Positions 1 through 11,334 of a stretch of 64,000 nt of DNA are shown here, in pieces. The stretch spans positions 248,001 to 312,000 of the forward strand of contig CAJSYZ010000004.1 of the NCBI GenBank assembly GCA_910574455.1. Reading direction: 5' to 3'. Each line of letters begins with the position of its first letter. The first letter of the stretch is position 1. The notes under the pieces are model-generated. The model saw only the letters and a list, made by a program, of their open reading frames with translations, made no database searches and was not told the DNA's origin. A program made the position numbers and the translations under genes. This DNA comes from Trichaptum fuscoviolaceum (Eukaryota; Basidiomycota; Agaricomycetes; Hymenochaetales; Trichaptaceae).

Positions 1-596
1 TCTTCTTCTGTCGGTAAGTCCATAAAACGATCTATTTGAGGATTGTATCGCTCAATGGCCCTTAGAACTCGTTGAGACGTCGTCAGTTGGTGATCTTCGC
101 CTTCCTCCTCCTCTTCGCTTTCCTCTTGGTCCTCCCCCTCTCCCTCATCACTCACTCGCTCCCTCCTTCGGCGTCCAGTGCCTCTAACACTCGCATCTCC
201 TTCCTTAGCTAGAACAGCCTGCATCAATTCGTCCTTCAACCTGCCTTCTACCCTCCCCGCTTCCGCAACCATCTCGCCCTTCGAAATGCGCGACACACCT
301 CGAGCAAAGACACCATGAGGCCGCAATATATTTGCAAGCTCGCCCTTCGTAAGTGTATTCAATCGTTTAATCCACTCATTCTCCTCACTCCGCTGGGGCA
401 GCACTCCGGTCTCCTTAACACGAACAGCATTCTCAAGTTTCGATCGCAAGTCTCCCTGCAATCCCGCAGCTTCTGCAAGCAAGACTTGCTTTTTTCGTTT
501 TGCTTTACTAGTGAATGTGAAAGGGAAAATGGCGTTCTGGATCTCTTCCATAGTCAAGCGACCGAGTCTCTTCCTCCATTCATCGTCTTCGTTCAT
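1..596 (-). CDS. Partial acidic protein of unknown function, N-terminal part
   Basis: An open frame of about 198 codons starts at an ATG at 596 on the minus strand and runs off the left edge without a stop. The protein begins MNEDDEWRKRLGRL. It is rich in charged residues and likely helical, and has a basic patch KAKRKK near residue 38. Two short segments look alike, with an EW-K/R-RL-x-T-ME/KGE pattern near residues 6-17 and again near 75-85, which suggests an internal repeat. Near residues 155-170 there is a dense Glu/Asp stretch with Ser. No signal peptide or membrane segment is visible. I recognise no domain; a nuclear or chromatin-type protein is possible but only guessed from composition. 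It is divergently arranged with the gene starting at 1092. Confidence 0.6.
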   Translation of the reverse strand, partial: MNEDDEWRKRLGRLTMEEIQNAIFPFTFTSKAKRKKQVLLAEAAGLQGDLRSKLENAVRVKETGVLPQRSEENEWIKRLNTLTKGELANILRPHGVFARGVSRISKGEMVAEAGRVEGRLKDELMQAVLAKEGDASVRGTGRRRRERVSDEGEGEDQEESEEEEEGEDHQLTTSQRVLRAIERYNPQIDRFMDLPTEE

Positions 597-1091
597 GTCG
601 AATGTAAGTCAATATCTAGAGTTGAAAGCTGCTTTCACTGATGACCTTCCCTTCTTCCAGACCACTCGACTTACAAGTCGCGTCACTGCCGGCCACACAT
701 GGTACCGCGAAAACTTTCAACTCACATCCCTTACAACAGCATGACCGCCATGATCTCACAACCAATAGTTTTCATTCTATTCTGCATCATCCCAGTCTGC
801 CAATGTCATTCACTAATCATTCACTTGTCATATAGGACTTATGAGAACAATCCTTGTTAATAATGTAAGAAATTATCATACGAGTTCGTTATTCTGCTCA
901 CGGACGATCCGGGATTCTTATTCAGCCACAGCAAGACACACATGGACAACACTGTATTGCGCTGACAGACGCATGTTGCACGTCGGACAGCGGGCTCCCG
1001 CACCCCCCACGAAACGTATTTAAACACAGATGCAGGTATGCAGTTACAATCAACGCATTTCCTGCCCATCGCTCTAACCCACTCCCTCATC

Positions 1092-2105
1092 ATGGTCTCC
1101 TCTTTGGCAGTTCTTAACCTCCTCATCGATCTTCGCAAACCCGACGCCGAGTCCTACTACCTCGCTCGTCATGGCGTGTTAGAAGACGTCTGCTTCCGCG
1201 ACACTGACAAGAACTCGCAGATTGTGGTCTTGAAGACCGACCCGAAGGATGCTGATCTCGTGCCCACCGTATTCACGATAGTTGGACAGGTTAATCCCGT
1301 CGGCAGTTACCTTCAAACCGTCGCGTCGTACAATCGAGACAGCAAGTATAACAACAAAGACGACTTTCGATCTGCGAAGGTCAAAATTGTACTTTCACCC
1401 ATCACGAACCCCTCGTACGTCGGCGACCTTGGTGACGACTGGGAGAAGATTACGGAATTTGTGAAGGCTGTCCATCCCCTTGCGTTCGACGATGAAGAGA
1501 AAAAGGAGCCGGCAGTGATGACTACTCCCCTCCGTACACATGGTGGTTTGCTTTTCCAGCACACACTCCTCGTGGTAAGTTCTAAAAAATCTACGTAATC
1601 ACATTTTACCTTATTCTCATTGCGCTTTACCTTTCTAGCCTCGCGACGGTAATGGTACGTCGTCACACATGGCTCAGTCTTCAGACAGGCTAACAAGATT
1701 GTTTCAGATACCGATGTCGATCTCGAACCCCAGTTCACGATTGAGGGCTATCCCGTTCCCGGCGAATACCGCTCTGAACTCGATCAGTTTGTTTCGACTC
1801 ACAAACTTGAGGCCCTCCCAGCCGTAAGCGTAGACGGAAAAGCTATCCACCCCTTGCAGTATGCGAGTCAACTCACGGGCGCTATAGTAAGGATGGATTT
1901 CACTCTCGAGAACTGGAACATTAAACCAGCAAACAAAGCTTCGCTCGTTGCAAACATTGAATGTGTTACTGTACTAGTTCCTCCTCCTGTAACCCCCGCA
2001 TCCCCTTCGAAGAAAAGGTTCAGAGACTTGGCCTCTCGAAAGGACTTGCCTGAAAGCCCCACAAAAAAGGGCAAGTCTTCGACTGTAGGCAACTTATTTA
2101 AGTAG
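1092..2105 (+). CDS. Hypothetical protein, three exons
   Basis: Exons 1092-1574, 1639-1654 (16 nt) and 1708-2105 join in frame through introns with GTAAGT...TAG and GTACGT...CAG ends, giving about 310 aa. I prefer the ATG at 1092 (MVSSLAVLNL, G at +4) over the in-frame ATG at 1038, because a TATA-like GTATTTAAAC at about 1015 leaves little 5' leader for 1038. The body contains many beta-type segments and no membrane span. The C-terminus is basic and Ser/Pro-rich with SPSKKRF and SPTKKGK motifs, compatible with a nuclear localisation signal. No family is recognised. The stop TAG at 2103-2105 is followed by repeat-derived DNA belonging to the neighbouring paralogue unit. Confidence 0.7.
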
Positions 2106-2393
2106 ACTTACCCTCCTGTAATGATCCGAAGAGCCAATGCTCAAAATATGAATACTCTATTCACTCAAACACTGAACTAATGTCTGCAACAATGAGTGAT
2201 TAAATTTTCAACGACGAACTCTAAGTGCCTAACTTATATACAATGCATTTTCGGATACAAGATCCCACGCTCATACTAGTACTACTGGCAGGCTGAGAAT
2301 GGTAAATATTAAAGCGGAGAACCAAATGCAAGTAATGGAGGAGTAAGGGATCTGCCGGCGAAGCTCGGCCCGTTATCTAGTTGAAGAAAGACG

Positions 2394-2745
2394 CGTGGCT
2401 GTGGCAGTGTCCGTCGAAAGGACAAATCCGACGTCACCGTCGGTTTTTTCCCACACCAGAACTTTTCCTTCGTTTATCGAGTCGACTTGAAGGTCGTGCA
2501 TCATACCTTTGATCTTCGTCCCTTTACAATGGAATACACAATACCTGTTCTAAGGTCTCATATTCTATCGGAACCTAAGGATTGCGAATACAGACGCGAC
2601 TAGAAACTCGCGCCGCCAAAAGCATGTTGGAGAGAGGATCTACCGCGATATTTTGCTTCGGAGTCTGGAACGATGATTCCTCGGGAGGATATAACCAAGC
2701 CATTCGTGGTATTTTCTTGACCCGAATCATGATAGGAATCACTTC
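2394..2745. repeat. 3'-flank repeat unit, copy 1 (paired with 11335-11695)
   Basis: This non-coding stretch lies beyond the 3' end of copy A. It aligns by eye over about 350 bp with 11335-11695, which lies beyond the 3' end of copy C. Shared blocks include GTCGGTTTTTTCCCACAC, TTTGATCTTCGTCC, GAGAGAGGATCTACCGCGA and ATTTTGCTTC. The shared flank shows that the duplicated unit extended past the coding part. The rest of 2106-3085 shows no gene. Confidence 0.75.
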
Positions 2746-3085
2746 AGTTTTTCGAAGTCTCAAATGCGTATTGGATTGGCCTACTCAAACAACCCATGCG
2801 AAGAGCCTTGGAATAAAGGTTCCTTCATAGCGAATGGTGTATAACTTCACCTCCAATGACTGTACGGAGATCGGCACTTCAAATACTGTAGATGCGTGCG
2901 ACTAGTTAGCAGACCATTTGAATCTGCGTCTGCGGATGTCTGTACTTTCAACAATAGTCCGGAGCCAAGTCGTCAACCAAACAGATTACCATCAAGATAT
3001 CAGACGCAATACTTGCAGGCGTCATGTTATATAGATTACAAAACATTCCTTGCTTGCGGAGGGAGGTGTAGTACATGTATGCTAC

Positions 3086-5138
3086 TTAAAGGTGAGGAAC
3101 AAACTCGACCCAGTTAACGGTATCAAATGCGGAATGAGGAAGGGAACGAAGAGAAGTTATAGCGAGAACAAGGAGGGTGATACGGGCCACTGGATAGATG
3201 AAGGAAGCCAAACCACTCAATAGAAAACCAAGCCTCACAAAAACTTGCATGACAGTTTCCCAAAATCCTTTCGAACTTCCATAAAAATCCCAACAGAGAA
3301 TGGTTTGAAATGTCACAACACACGATCCAACTATCCCCAAAGACGCAGTTCTCCACAAGATCTGCTCAGCGTGCGATGGGAAGATGAAATGCCACGCAAG
3401 GCAGTGGACTGCGCCAAACAGTGCGCCTGCGATAGAGGAAGTGCTGAGTAGCGACTTGGCATCTGCATCCTCGCTGTAGAATATCTTTGTAAATGTTTCC
3501 AACTTTGCTGAAGTATCATATGTAGTAAAGAAAGAAAGAGTTCCAGTGCTTGGATCAGAGTCTACGATTACTTTTTTGGAATGAATAGCATTAGATCGAC
3601 CAAATAGACCAGGGTGTAAAAAGGGAGCAAAGCAAATCCCAATGTTGATTTTACACCATCAATGATGGTGCGGACAATAGACTATATCACGGAATTAAAG
3701 CATAAGTAGAATAGTTATGATTGCAATTCTTACTTTCTTATGAGCATGATTACTGTTTGGAGCAGGACTCGTGGCTTGCGCGCTGTCTGAGATCTCTGAG
3801 TTGATAAGCTCCTGACCTTCGTTAAAACTGACACGTCTGTCATTGAGGCCTTTTCTCGCATTACGCTTCTGACTCTCATCTGTACCAGCCCCACCGATTT
3901 GTGCAGAGTATCGACGCATCTGAGAGAAAGAGCGGCTGATACTGTGAGGGATGGCCTTAAGAACCTTGAAGAAACTCGATAGTGCATCGCTAACGGTTTT
4001 GGGTAGCTTGTGTAGTGATGTAAAGGTCTGAGCGATAGCACCGATTGTCGTGGAAATTGACATCCAGAGATATTTTCGAATGTCAAACGTGTCATTCGTG
4101 AAACTCCACGCATCTCGAACGTCCTCGGTTCTCCTCGCCAGCAGTTCCTCCACACCCTTGGTCCGAATCACCACCGGAAACCGGACATCGCGAGGCTTGC
4201 TCCACCAGAAGATGTACATGACGCTGTTCAGCCCAGCGAGAGCGGCCGTGGTGAGTTCGAGCTCGGTGATGGCTAAGCCCTGCGCTGCGCGTGTGATGAT
4301 TTGGATGAGGAACCACGTGAGCTGTAAAAGGGCGATCCCTTTGGAGAGCGCGTCGCCTTTGCTCCGGTCGTTGATCTCGTCCTCGGTGATGGTCGGGAAG
4401 GTGATGAGGTTTTCGGAGAGAAGCTGTTTGAGAGTATCGATGGTAAGAACACCTTCCCATATGTCATCCGTAGGTCTATAGTCTGGGTTGTAATTGGTGG
4501 TCCAAGACCCTTCTGATAACTCGTGCCGATAGTGAAATTGCTCGGGAATAAGAGCCAATTCCTCATGGAATCTCCCCAATTTGAAATCGTATATGTCTAT
4601 CCGTGATCCCATCTCACGCCAAGTTGCACTGACTCTAAAGCCACCCATCTGTAACAGATGTCCGTGCGTCGTAGTCCAAGGATCCGGCGTCATCTTCTCT
4701 ATAGTTCAGTCAGAATATCATTGAATGGCTACTTTAGTCCTGCGTACGTGAATCCGGGAATGCCTTCTTAATAGCGTCATTAACAGCCACTCTGATCATC
4801 ACAGCGCCTCTCCACTGCTTGAACGCCCACATGATCATGAACTCCGGTGCGAGTATGGAGAAGAACATGAGAAAGATGCGTCGCCGAAGGAGCGTCCACT
4901 TTCCCTCTCCTTTGAAAGGCACGTTTGGATGCACGGAGACCCATGTGCACGCGAAAGTCGTGGCGAGACAGGACCACAAAATATCGAGGACCGTGCGGCT
5001 ATGACATCCGTCGGATGGGTTATCGCGAGCGAAGATAGGCGTTTCGAACGACGCGGATGTCGGGGATGGCGCGGGAAGTGGTATAGCCTGGGTTCCGTAG
5101 CGCTTGAGAAGGAACGCAACAGCGATGAGTAAAAGCAT
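3086..5138 (-). pseudogene. Copy A of the clustered membrane-protein family, one frameshift
   Basis: Three exons are readable: 5138-4748, 4698-3734 and 3681-3086. Exon 1 encodes a hydrophobic N-terminus (MLLLIAVAFLLKRYGTQA), a conserved segment ending ACTWVSVHPNVPF and a membrane segment FLMFFSILAPEFMIMWAF. Exon 2 carries WTTTHGHLLQMGGF, a variable stretch, then WEGVLT, GDALSKGIALLQLTWF and FWWSKPRDVRFPVV. Exon 3 encodes three or four membrane spans and ends FDTVNWVEFVPHL. Exon 3 is 596 nt, not a multiple of three: the frame breaks at a run of six A at about 3571-3578, just after LFIP, and the right sequence resumes in another frame. Compared with copies D to H a few bases are missing there. 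A sequencing error in the run is possible. No experimentally defined function of the family is known to me. Confidence 0.85.
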
Positions 5139-6035
5139 AGCGAGAACACGGAGGTTGAGCAGTCAGAAGTCGGTGGGCACAGAAACAACCGGAAGTAGGA
5201 CGACAAAGCCCCTTAAATAACAGGTGGGTGGCGGCGGCCAAGCGTTAGACACATTGTGAGTGCACGGGTTGGATGAGGGTAGATTGTTGCAAAGAAGAGG
5301 TCTGGAGTCCCTAAGCGTGTTTCTCGTTCTGCAGACTCGTTTGAAGGCGATTCGGCGTCTATCTATCTATGAATGGAAGGACGAAGAATTGATGGACAGT
5401 TAATTGATCGATGAACGCACGCGATTGCTCTTTCGATTTGACAAGTATACTTATGTCTGCGGTAGCAAATCATAACACAGAAGCTGGTCGAGACCTGCAG
5501 GCAAGGAGCCCTGAGCGGCGTGGCCAAACCATTATTAATGAGGAGCGGTGTGCCAAGAGCGATAATGAGAATTGGTCCAGAGGCAATGTGCAACGGTAAA
5601 GGATCAATCCAGCCGCAACAAATAGTTTCATGATAGTTTCAAGACAGACAGAGGTGCTTGGCTGTCCGAGTTAGGAGAGAGAGAGAAGCGAAAGCGAGAA
5701 GTTCAATCGCTCCGAGTACTGCCAGTGGCAGTGCAATGGTCAAACTCCGACACTGGCACACTGGCAGTAACGATCATGACGTACTAACGACATTTCGATT
5801 TGTCGGTACTGCTCTGGTATCGAAGTAGTCGACATGGCTAACCACCGTAAAGTAAAGTCGTGATGCCGCTATCTATGGATATATAATGTGAGTCAGAAGA
5901 ACCTCTATCTTGCCACTTACAGTTGAATGGCACTCACAGTTAACTGTAGACAACCCAAGCACACACGGACGTTATTTATACTGTCGACCATGGATAAGGA
6001 GCCTCGAGATGCGATAACGCCTAAAGTACGTCCAA
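5139..6035. other. Divergent intergenic region between copy A and the carboxylase fragment
   Basis: No gene is seen. A TTAAATA box (about 5212) lies about 70 bp upstream of the copy A start. Positions 5155-5275 match the 5' flank of copy C (13310-13410), including GTCGGTGGGCACAGAAAC and GTTAGAC...TTGTGAGTGC. At about 5720-5770 several CACTGCCAGTG-type words occur, also found upstream of other family members. Confidence 0.6.
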
Positions 6036-6635
6036 ATGTCACCCAGAGAATACAAGTTACTTGTTTCCAACCATGGAGAGATAGTTGTTCGCATTCTTCG
6101 CACCGCACGTCGTCTAGGCCTACGCACGGTCTCGGTATACACCCAAGTAGACGCAACAGCGCCGCACGTCGTCCTCGCAGATGAATCTGTAACTTTATTC
6201 CCCAACAACAGCAAACCCGCAGCGAATGCGAAAGGCTACACCGACATCGACGAAATCTTGCGCGTGTGTAGCGAGCAAGATGTTACGCTCGTCCATCCGG
6301 GATATGGATTCCTCTCGGAGAGCGCTGAGTTCGCGCGAAGGTTGGAGGAGGCTGGTGTGAAGTTACTCGGACCAAGTATGCAGGTGATTGAGGATAAGGG
6401 CTTGAAGCACCGTGCGGGAGAACTGGCGGCGAAGGCGGGCGTACCCGTTGTTCCAGGTTCTGACCCCAGTCGACTTGTCGAAGGCGTAGAGAAGGCAGTT
6501 GCGGTGGCTGAGAGGATTGGGTACCCGGTCATACTGAATGCGATGGCCGGAGAAGGTAGAATGGGCTTCGTTGTTTGCAAAGATAAGGCGAAGTTGAAGG
6601 CGACCTTTGTGTCAACCCAACAGCGGCTGAGGTGA
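6036..6635 (+). pseudogene. Biotin-carboxylase N-terminal fragment of a urea carboxylase/amidolyase-like gene
   Basis: The frame starts MSPREYKLLVSNHGEIVVR and continues for about 199 codons. It matches the N-terminal half of a biotin carboxylase domain: NHGEI replaces the usual NRGEI, then HPGYGFLSESAEFARRL, GVKLLGPS, GLKHRAGELA and GVPVVPGS. The GLKHRARELA-type motif is characteristic of urea carboxylase/amidolyase-type enzymes. The ATP-grasp glycine loop, normally like KSTAGGGG, reads NAMAGEGRMG, so the Lys and glycines are altered. Homology ends at about 6630, and within 40 bp the sequence becomes a P450-reductase fragment. The rest of the ATP-grasp domain, the carboxyltransferase and the biotin domain are absent. 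It is either a dead fragment or the 5' part of a chimeric gene. The second duplication unit has the matching relic at 13921-14140. Confidence 0.85.
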
Positions 6636-6671
6636 GCATTCCCTGTTTAAATCCCCGTTACATTCATCTTA

Positions 6672-8417
6672 TAGACCATTGCAGACAGCCTTCCACACAA
6701 AGGCGTGCGCTACGTGGTCTTCGGGTGCGAAAGCCGTGGGTGGGTGCACACGTTCCAGCGTGTCGCGGCGCTCGTGGACACGCTGCTCGAGGCGAACGGC
6801 GCAGAGCTGTTGGTGAGCAGGGGGGAGGCGGATGCGAGCAGTGTAGTGTTCTTCCCAGGACTTTGAAGAGCTTAAGGGGCGGATGTGGGGCGTGCTGCGT
6901 GAGGTTGGTTTCGTTCCTGCTCCTAAGCTGTTGGATTGCTAAGGGTGATTTTGTGGATGTAGAAATATGGATCCAAAGGCGCGGATGGGCCTGTTTCTGC
7001 CGCTAGAAAGGTAGAGAAGCTCAGCGTCGAGATCGTCGATGCGGGCACGACACTTGCGAAAAAAAATCACCGCCAGCCGGATGCGGCGATGGTCGTCGAG
7101 AATAGGCTGCCGACGAAGCCGGGGAAACCAGAGAAGAGTCATGTCGGTGAGTATGAAGACTAAAACGAATCACGAGCTGATGTTTTATTTCTTCATCACC
7201 TGCATTTGGGTATACAAAGATTGAGCTGCTGGAAGGTATGGTGTACCGGGCAGGTGATTATCTGGAAATGTGAGTCCTTTCGCGTTGAGATAAACTATTG
7301 TTGAGCTCGTCGAGAATGTCTGCTAATATTATCTAACAAGCCATCATTAAATCAGAAGGACCGACCACTTTCCCGGTCCATACGCCCACACCTGTACACA
7401 CCATCGTCAACGGCTTCGTCGAGCTGACGCAACCAGATACGACGCGCGACCTGCTTACTATCCAGACAAGCGCAAAAACCGACGCGATCATCGCAGCTAT
7501 CGTATACCTGGGGGACAATTACCAAGAGGAGATCGTGCCCAAGTGGCTCGGCGTCCTCGACATCCAGCGCACCAACATCGCGCTCGACTTCGCGACCTTC
7601 CTGCACCTGCTCATGCGCGTCCGGCAGTATTCCATCTTATTCTCGCCTTTGGCCAACCCGCAGAACGTCACGCACGCTGATAATCGGCGTCCTCGTCGCC
7701 CCCTCCCTCTCCTGGTCGGGCGGGACACTCTTGGACGTCGCATCCACGCTGTACATTAGCTTACTTCGGCCAGGGGACCGCCTCCCGCTCGCCGTGGTGC
7801 CCCCGAACGCGGCGTTCCACTTCCCCAATGACCCCTTGGTGCCGCTTGTCATGTTCTGCGCGGGCTCGTGGCTCGCGTCATTCAGGGGCTTCGTGCAGGA
7901 GTGCGCGGCGCAGAAGAAGGCGGGGCGGGAGGTGGGGAAGATGTTGTTCTTTGAATGTAGGGACCCCGAAGTGGATTATTTGTATGCGGGGGAGGAAGTG
8001 GGTGTGTGGGCGAGGGAAGGGGTCGTTGCTGTGAGACCGGCGTCTTCGAGGAGGGAGGATATGTTGGAGGGGTGTAGGTATGTGCAGGAGTGAGTATAGC
8101 TTTTACCCTTTTTTCTTGCGATCTCTGTTGTTGAACGTTTATCTTTACAGTCGGGTCTGGCACGACCGCAAAGAAGTGGACGAGTATTTCCGCGCTAACG
8201 CAAAGTTATTTGACAAACAACATTTCTTTCGTTTCTTGTTCGCGAGCTGATGATTGTCTCCGTAGTTCTATACATGCGGATCGCGGAAGCGGCAAATGGG
8301 ATCAAAAAGGTATGTGAGTACACGATCAAGAGTAAAAAGAACCTCTCAGAGGGAGAAGCTGTCGCATTGTTTGTGAAGGTCCAGAAGGAGAGATATGCGA
8401 CGGACGTGTTTGACTGA
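6672..8417 (+). pseudogene. Reductase part of a CYP505 (P450 BM3-type) fusion monooxygenase, fragment
   Basis: The segment begins inside the FMN-binding flavodoxin domain (GVRYVVFGCESRGWVHTFQR, then GEADASS), which resembles the BM3/CYP505 type more than stand-alone reductases. It continues through the linker (VSVEIVDAG near 7025-7060, KNHRQPD), the FAD part (GMVYRAGDYLEM near 7230-7270, ALDFATFLHLL, MRVRQYSILFSPLANPQNVT) and the NADPH part (VPLVMFCAG..., RDPEVDYLY, RVWHDRKEVDEYFR), ending KERYATDVFD with TGA at 8415-8417. The haem domain and the first half of the flavodoxin domain are missing. There is a stop after VVFFPGL (about 6865) and a frame change near 7660-7680, and the usual CAGSGLAP reads CAGSWLAS. 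Several introns are still recognisable. It is very likely non-functional. Confidence 0.85.
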
Positions 8418-8727
8418 TTGGTATGAGCTTTGCAATAGAGGAGGAGGCATGAAATGCTTTCCTGTATTACGGTCATTGCTGTGTAGATTGATACAGATTT
8501 CAAAGTGGCCGGAACTGAGTTATCAAGTGATGCACTGTAGTCTCTAGTCAATCAATGTTAATACATCTACCGTCCGAGGCCTTCTATATAGTGACAGATG
8601 ATGTTCAGCATAAGTTCATCCAGTCCGAATCATTGTGCCATAGAAATGAGGGAATCGGACCAGCCTATCTCTAAAGACCTAACATATGTATATAGTGAGC
8701 ACAAACGAAATGGAAAGAGTACATAAT

Positions 8728-8854
8728 TCAAATATGGGGAACAAACTCGACCCATTGGGCAGTGCTGAATGCGGAATGAGGAAGAGTATGAAGACAAGTT
8801 AGAGTATGAATAAGGAGGGTAGTACGGGCTGTAGGGTTGATGAAGGAAGCCAGT
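8728..8854 (-). pseudogene. 3'-end relic of the membrane-protein family
   Basis: Reading the minus strand from 8854 gives an uninterrupted 41-codon stretch that begins ALASFINPTARTTLL and ends AQWVEFVPHI plus TGA. This is the C-terminal end of the clustered membrane-protein family (compare ...DTVEWVEFFPHI in copy B). No other part of a copy lies next to it. It may be debris from an older duplication between the reductase fragment and copy B. Confidence 0.75.
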
Positions 8855-9075
8855 GCTAATGTATGTTAGGCAGCTGTATATTTCTCAGATGTAGGTCTGG
8901 ATTGCGTAGATGTTGTTTTTGTATTTCTTTCATAGACCTTTCATCAACTGATACTAAGCAGTACATCCGGAAACTCAATTACATCTCTTATTGGCCTATC
9001 TTGCGCTCATCAAGACCGGTTACTGCCTCATGCTGAGGTCTCTTTAAAATGAACTAAATATTACATATATGCTAT

Positions 9076-11076
9076 CTAAATATGAGGGAAAAACTCGACC
9101 CATTCAACAGTATCAAGTGCAGAAGAAGGAAGGGAACGAAGGGACGTTATAGCGAGGACAAGAAGGGTGATACGGGATATTGGATAGACGAAGGAGGCTA
9201 AAGCACCTGATGGCAGACAAAAGAGTAGCAATATGCCTCTCTTGAGGCGGTCTATGAGATCAAAGTACAGAACGATTAGGAATATCACACGATCCAACTA
9301 TCCCCAAAAACGCAGTTCTCCACAAGATCTGCTCAGCGTGCGACGGAAAGCTAAAATGCCACGCGAGGCAGTGGACTGCGCCAAACAGTGCGCCTGCGAC
9401 AGAGGAAGTATTGAATAGCGACTTGGGACCTGCATCCACGCTATAGAATATCATTGTGAATATCTTGCCCTCGGAAACGACATCGAAACTGTCAAATTTA
9501 TCAAGCAAATCACCAGAAATTGATGTATCTTCGTTGGATTCTAAGATTCTTGTTATGGGAATGAATAGCACTACATCAATGGTGTAGATCAAGCAGAAAA
9601 ATGGGACGAAAGCGGGTTTCGTCGCCATTTTAGTACCGTGGACCAACGTTTGGGGATTTCTCTCGTCTTTATTTTCAACCATTGTTGGCTTCCTGGACCT
9701 CAACAGTAAGCTTCTTACTCGAGATAAGAGAAGAATGAGTCGATGAGGGAGGGTCTTGGCTGTCTTGACAGATTTCAAGAGAATAGAGATGAGTTGAAAT
9801 GGCAAGGAAACCACGAAATAGCCTGGAGCGAGGAAGAGCGCCCTAATCCATGTGGCCACGGACGTCCAGAGATGTTCTCGAATGTGAAATTCCTGGACAG
9901 GGAAACTCCACTTAACGTCCCCGGGGAGTCTCTTCGCCAGCAGCTCCTCCACACCCTTAGTCCGAATCACCACCGGAAATCGCACATCGCGAGGCTTGCT
10001 CCACCAGAAGATGTACATGATGCTGTTCAATCCAGCGAGAGCGGTCGTGGTGAGTTCAAGCTCGGTGATCGCTAAGCCCCGCACTGCACGTGTGATGATT
10101 TGGACGGTGAACCAGGTGAGCTGTAAGAGAGCGAACCCTTTGGAGAGTGCATCGCCTTTACTCCGGTCGCTTATCTCATCCTCGGTTATGGTCGGAAACT
10201 GGACGAGGTTCTCGGCGAGGAGATATTTGAGAGCTTCAATTGTGAGGACTCCTTCCCAAATCCTATCTGAGGAGGTGATTCCCGAGGCATCTTCTTCCGA
10301 GATATTTTTGCAACCCAAGAGCTTTTCGTTGTCTCGTGTCGATAATGGAAATTATTTGGAATGAGATTACTGTTCTCTGATACGATTCTTGCAACGCGAT
10401 TGTCTTCTCCTGGTGGAAGTTCGTCACAGCGCGTCTGGTCGCCAAGGCAAAGTGCAGCAATGTTGTCATTTTCGTAACAAGCGAGTGCGGTGATAGCCTT
10501 TCTTCTTCGGAGATCCAGATCTGGGGAACCCTTCACGTAGAAATTCTCGCACGCGAGGGTTTGTAATCTGAATCCGCCCATTTGCATGAAATGCCCGTGT
10601 GCTGTAGTCCACGGCTCTTGCACAGGCTTTTCTACAAACAGAACGTTGGCGTAATCTTGCAGAATATCTTCATAATGCTACGTACCTTTGTCCAGAGATA
10701 CCAGCTTTATAGCTTCATTAACAGCCTCCTTAATCATCACAGCCCCTCTCCACTGCTTGAACGCCGACATGATCATGAACTCCGGCGCGAGGATCGAGAA
10801 GAACATGAGGAAGATGCGTCGCCGAAGGAGCGTCCACTGTCCTTCTCCTCTGAAAGGCACGTTCGGATGTACCGAGACCCAGGTGCATGCAAAAGTCGTA
10901 GCAAGACAGCTCCATAATATATCAAGGACAGTGCGGCCTTGACAACCATCGGATGCGCCATCGCGAGTGAAGATGGGCGCTTCGAACGCGGCGGACGATG
11001 AATTGGGCGCGAGAAGTGGCACAGCCTGGGTTCCGTAGCGCTTGAGCAGGAGCGCGGCTGTGATGAGGAGGAGCAT
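9076..11076 (-). pseudogene. Copy B of the membrane-protein family, two frameshifts and a fused exon 2/3
   Basis: Exon 1 is 11076-10686 (MLLLITAALLLKRYGTQA). Exon 2 starts at 10631 (EKPVQEPWTTAHGHFMQMGG). The frame breaks at the A run at 10305-10309 just before SDRIWEGVLTIE; one extra A would restore it. The frame then reads on to LRSRKPTMVENKDERNPQT and straight into the exon 3 sequence (ATKPAFVPFFCLIY), with no intron between. Compared with copy D, about 100 bp covering the end of exon 2 and intron 2 have been lost in frame. A second break at about 9285-9297, after LGIVGSC, shifts the last part (SGALASFVYP...EWVEFFPHI). A TATATA box is at about 11144. It is probably a pseudogene, most similar to copy D in body and 5' flank. 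Confidence 0.85.
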
Positions 11077-11334
11077 GACGGACACAAGCTAGTCGAGAAG
11101 ATGGAGGAGGGGGCACAAGAATGGGTAGAGGATTCCATCGCCTCATATATAGGAGGTGAGCAAGGCGCCTATCGTGTGTATGGGATGCAGTGCACATCAG
11201 AGAAGACTAAAGTGTGCTGTGCGGAGCTTGAATGAATTGGATGTCAACTTATCAAGACACAAAATGGGCAGTCTGGGTGGCAGCATCTGAGTTCGCTTGT
11301 TAATACTGTGCGAGAGAGAGGAGGAAACGCGCCT

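Noticed and set aside
1038..1091. Upstream in-frame start MQLQSTHFLPIALTHSLI
   Set aside because: It is too close to the TATA-like box at 1015; the ATG at 1092 has better context. Not excluded.
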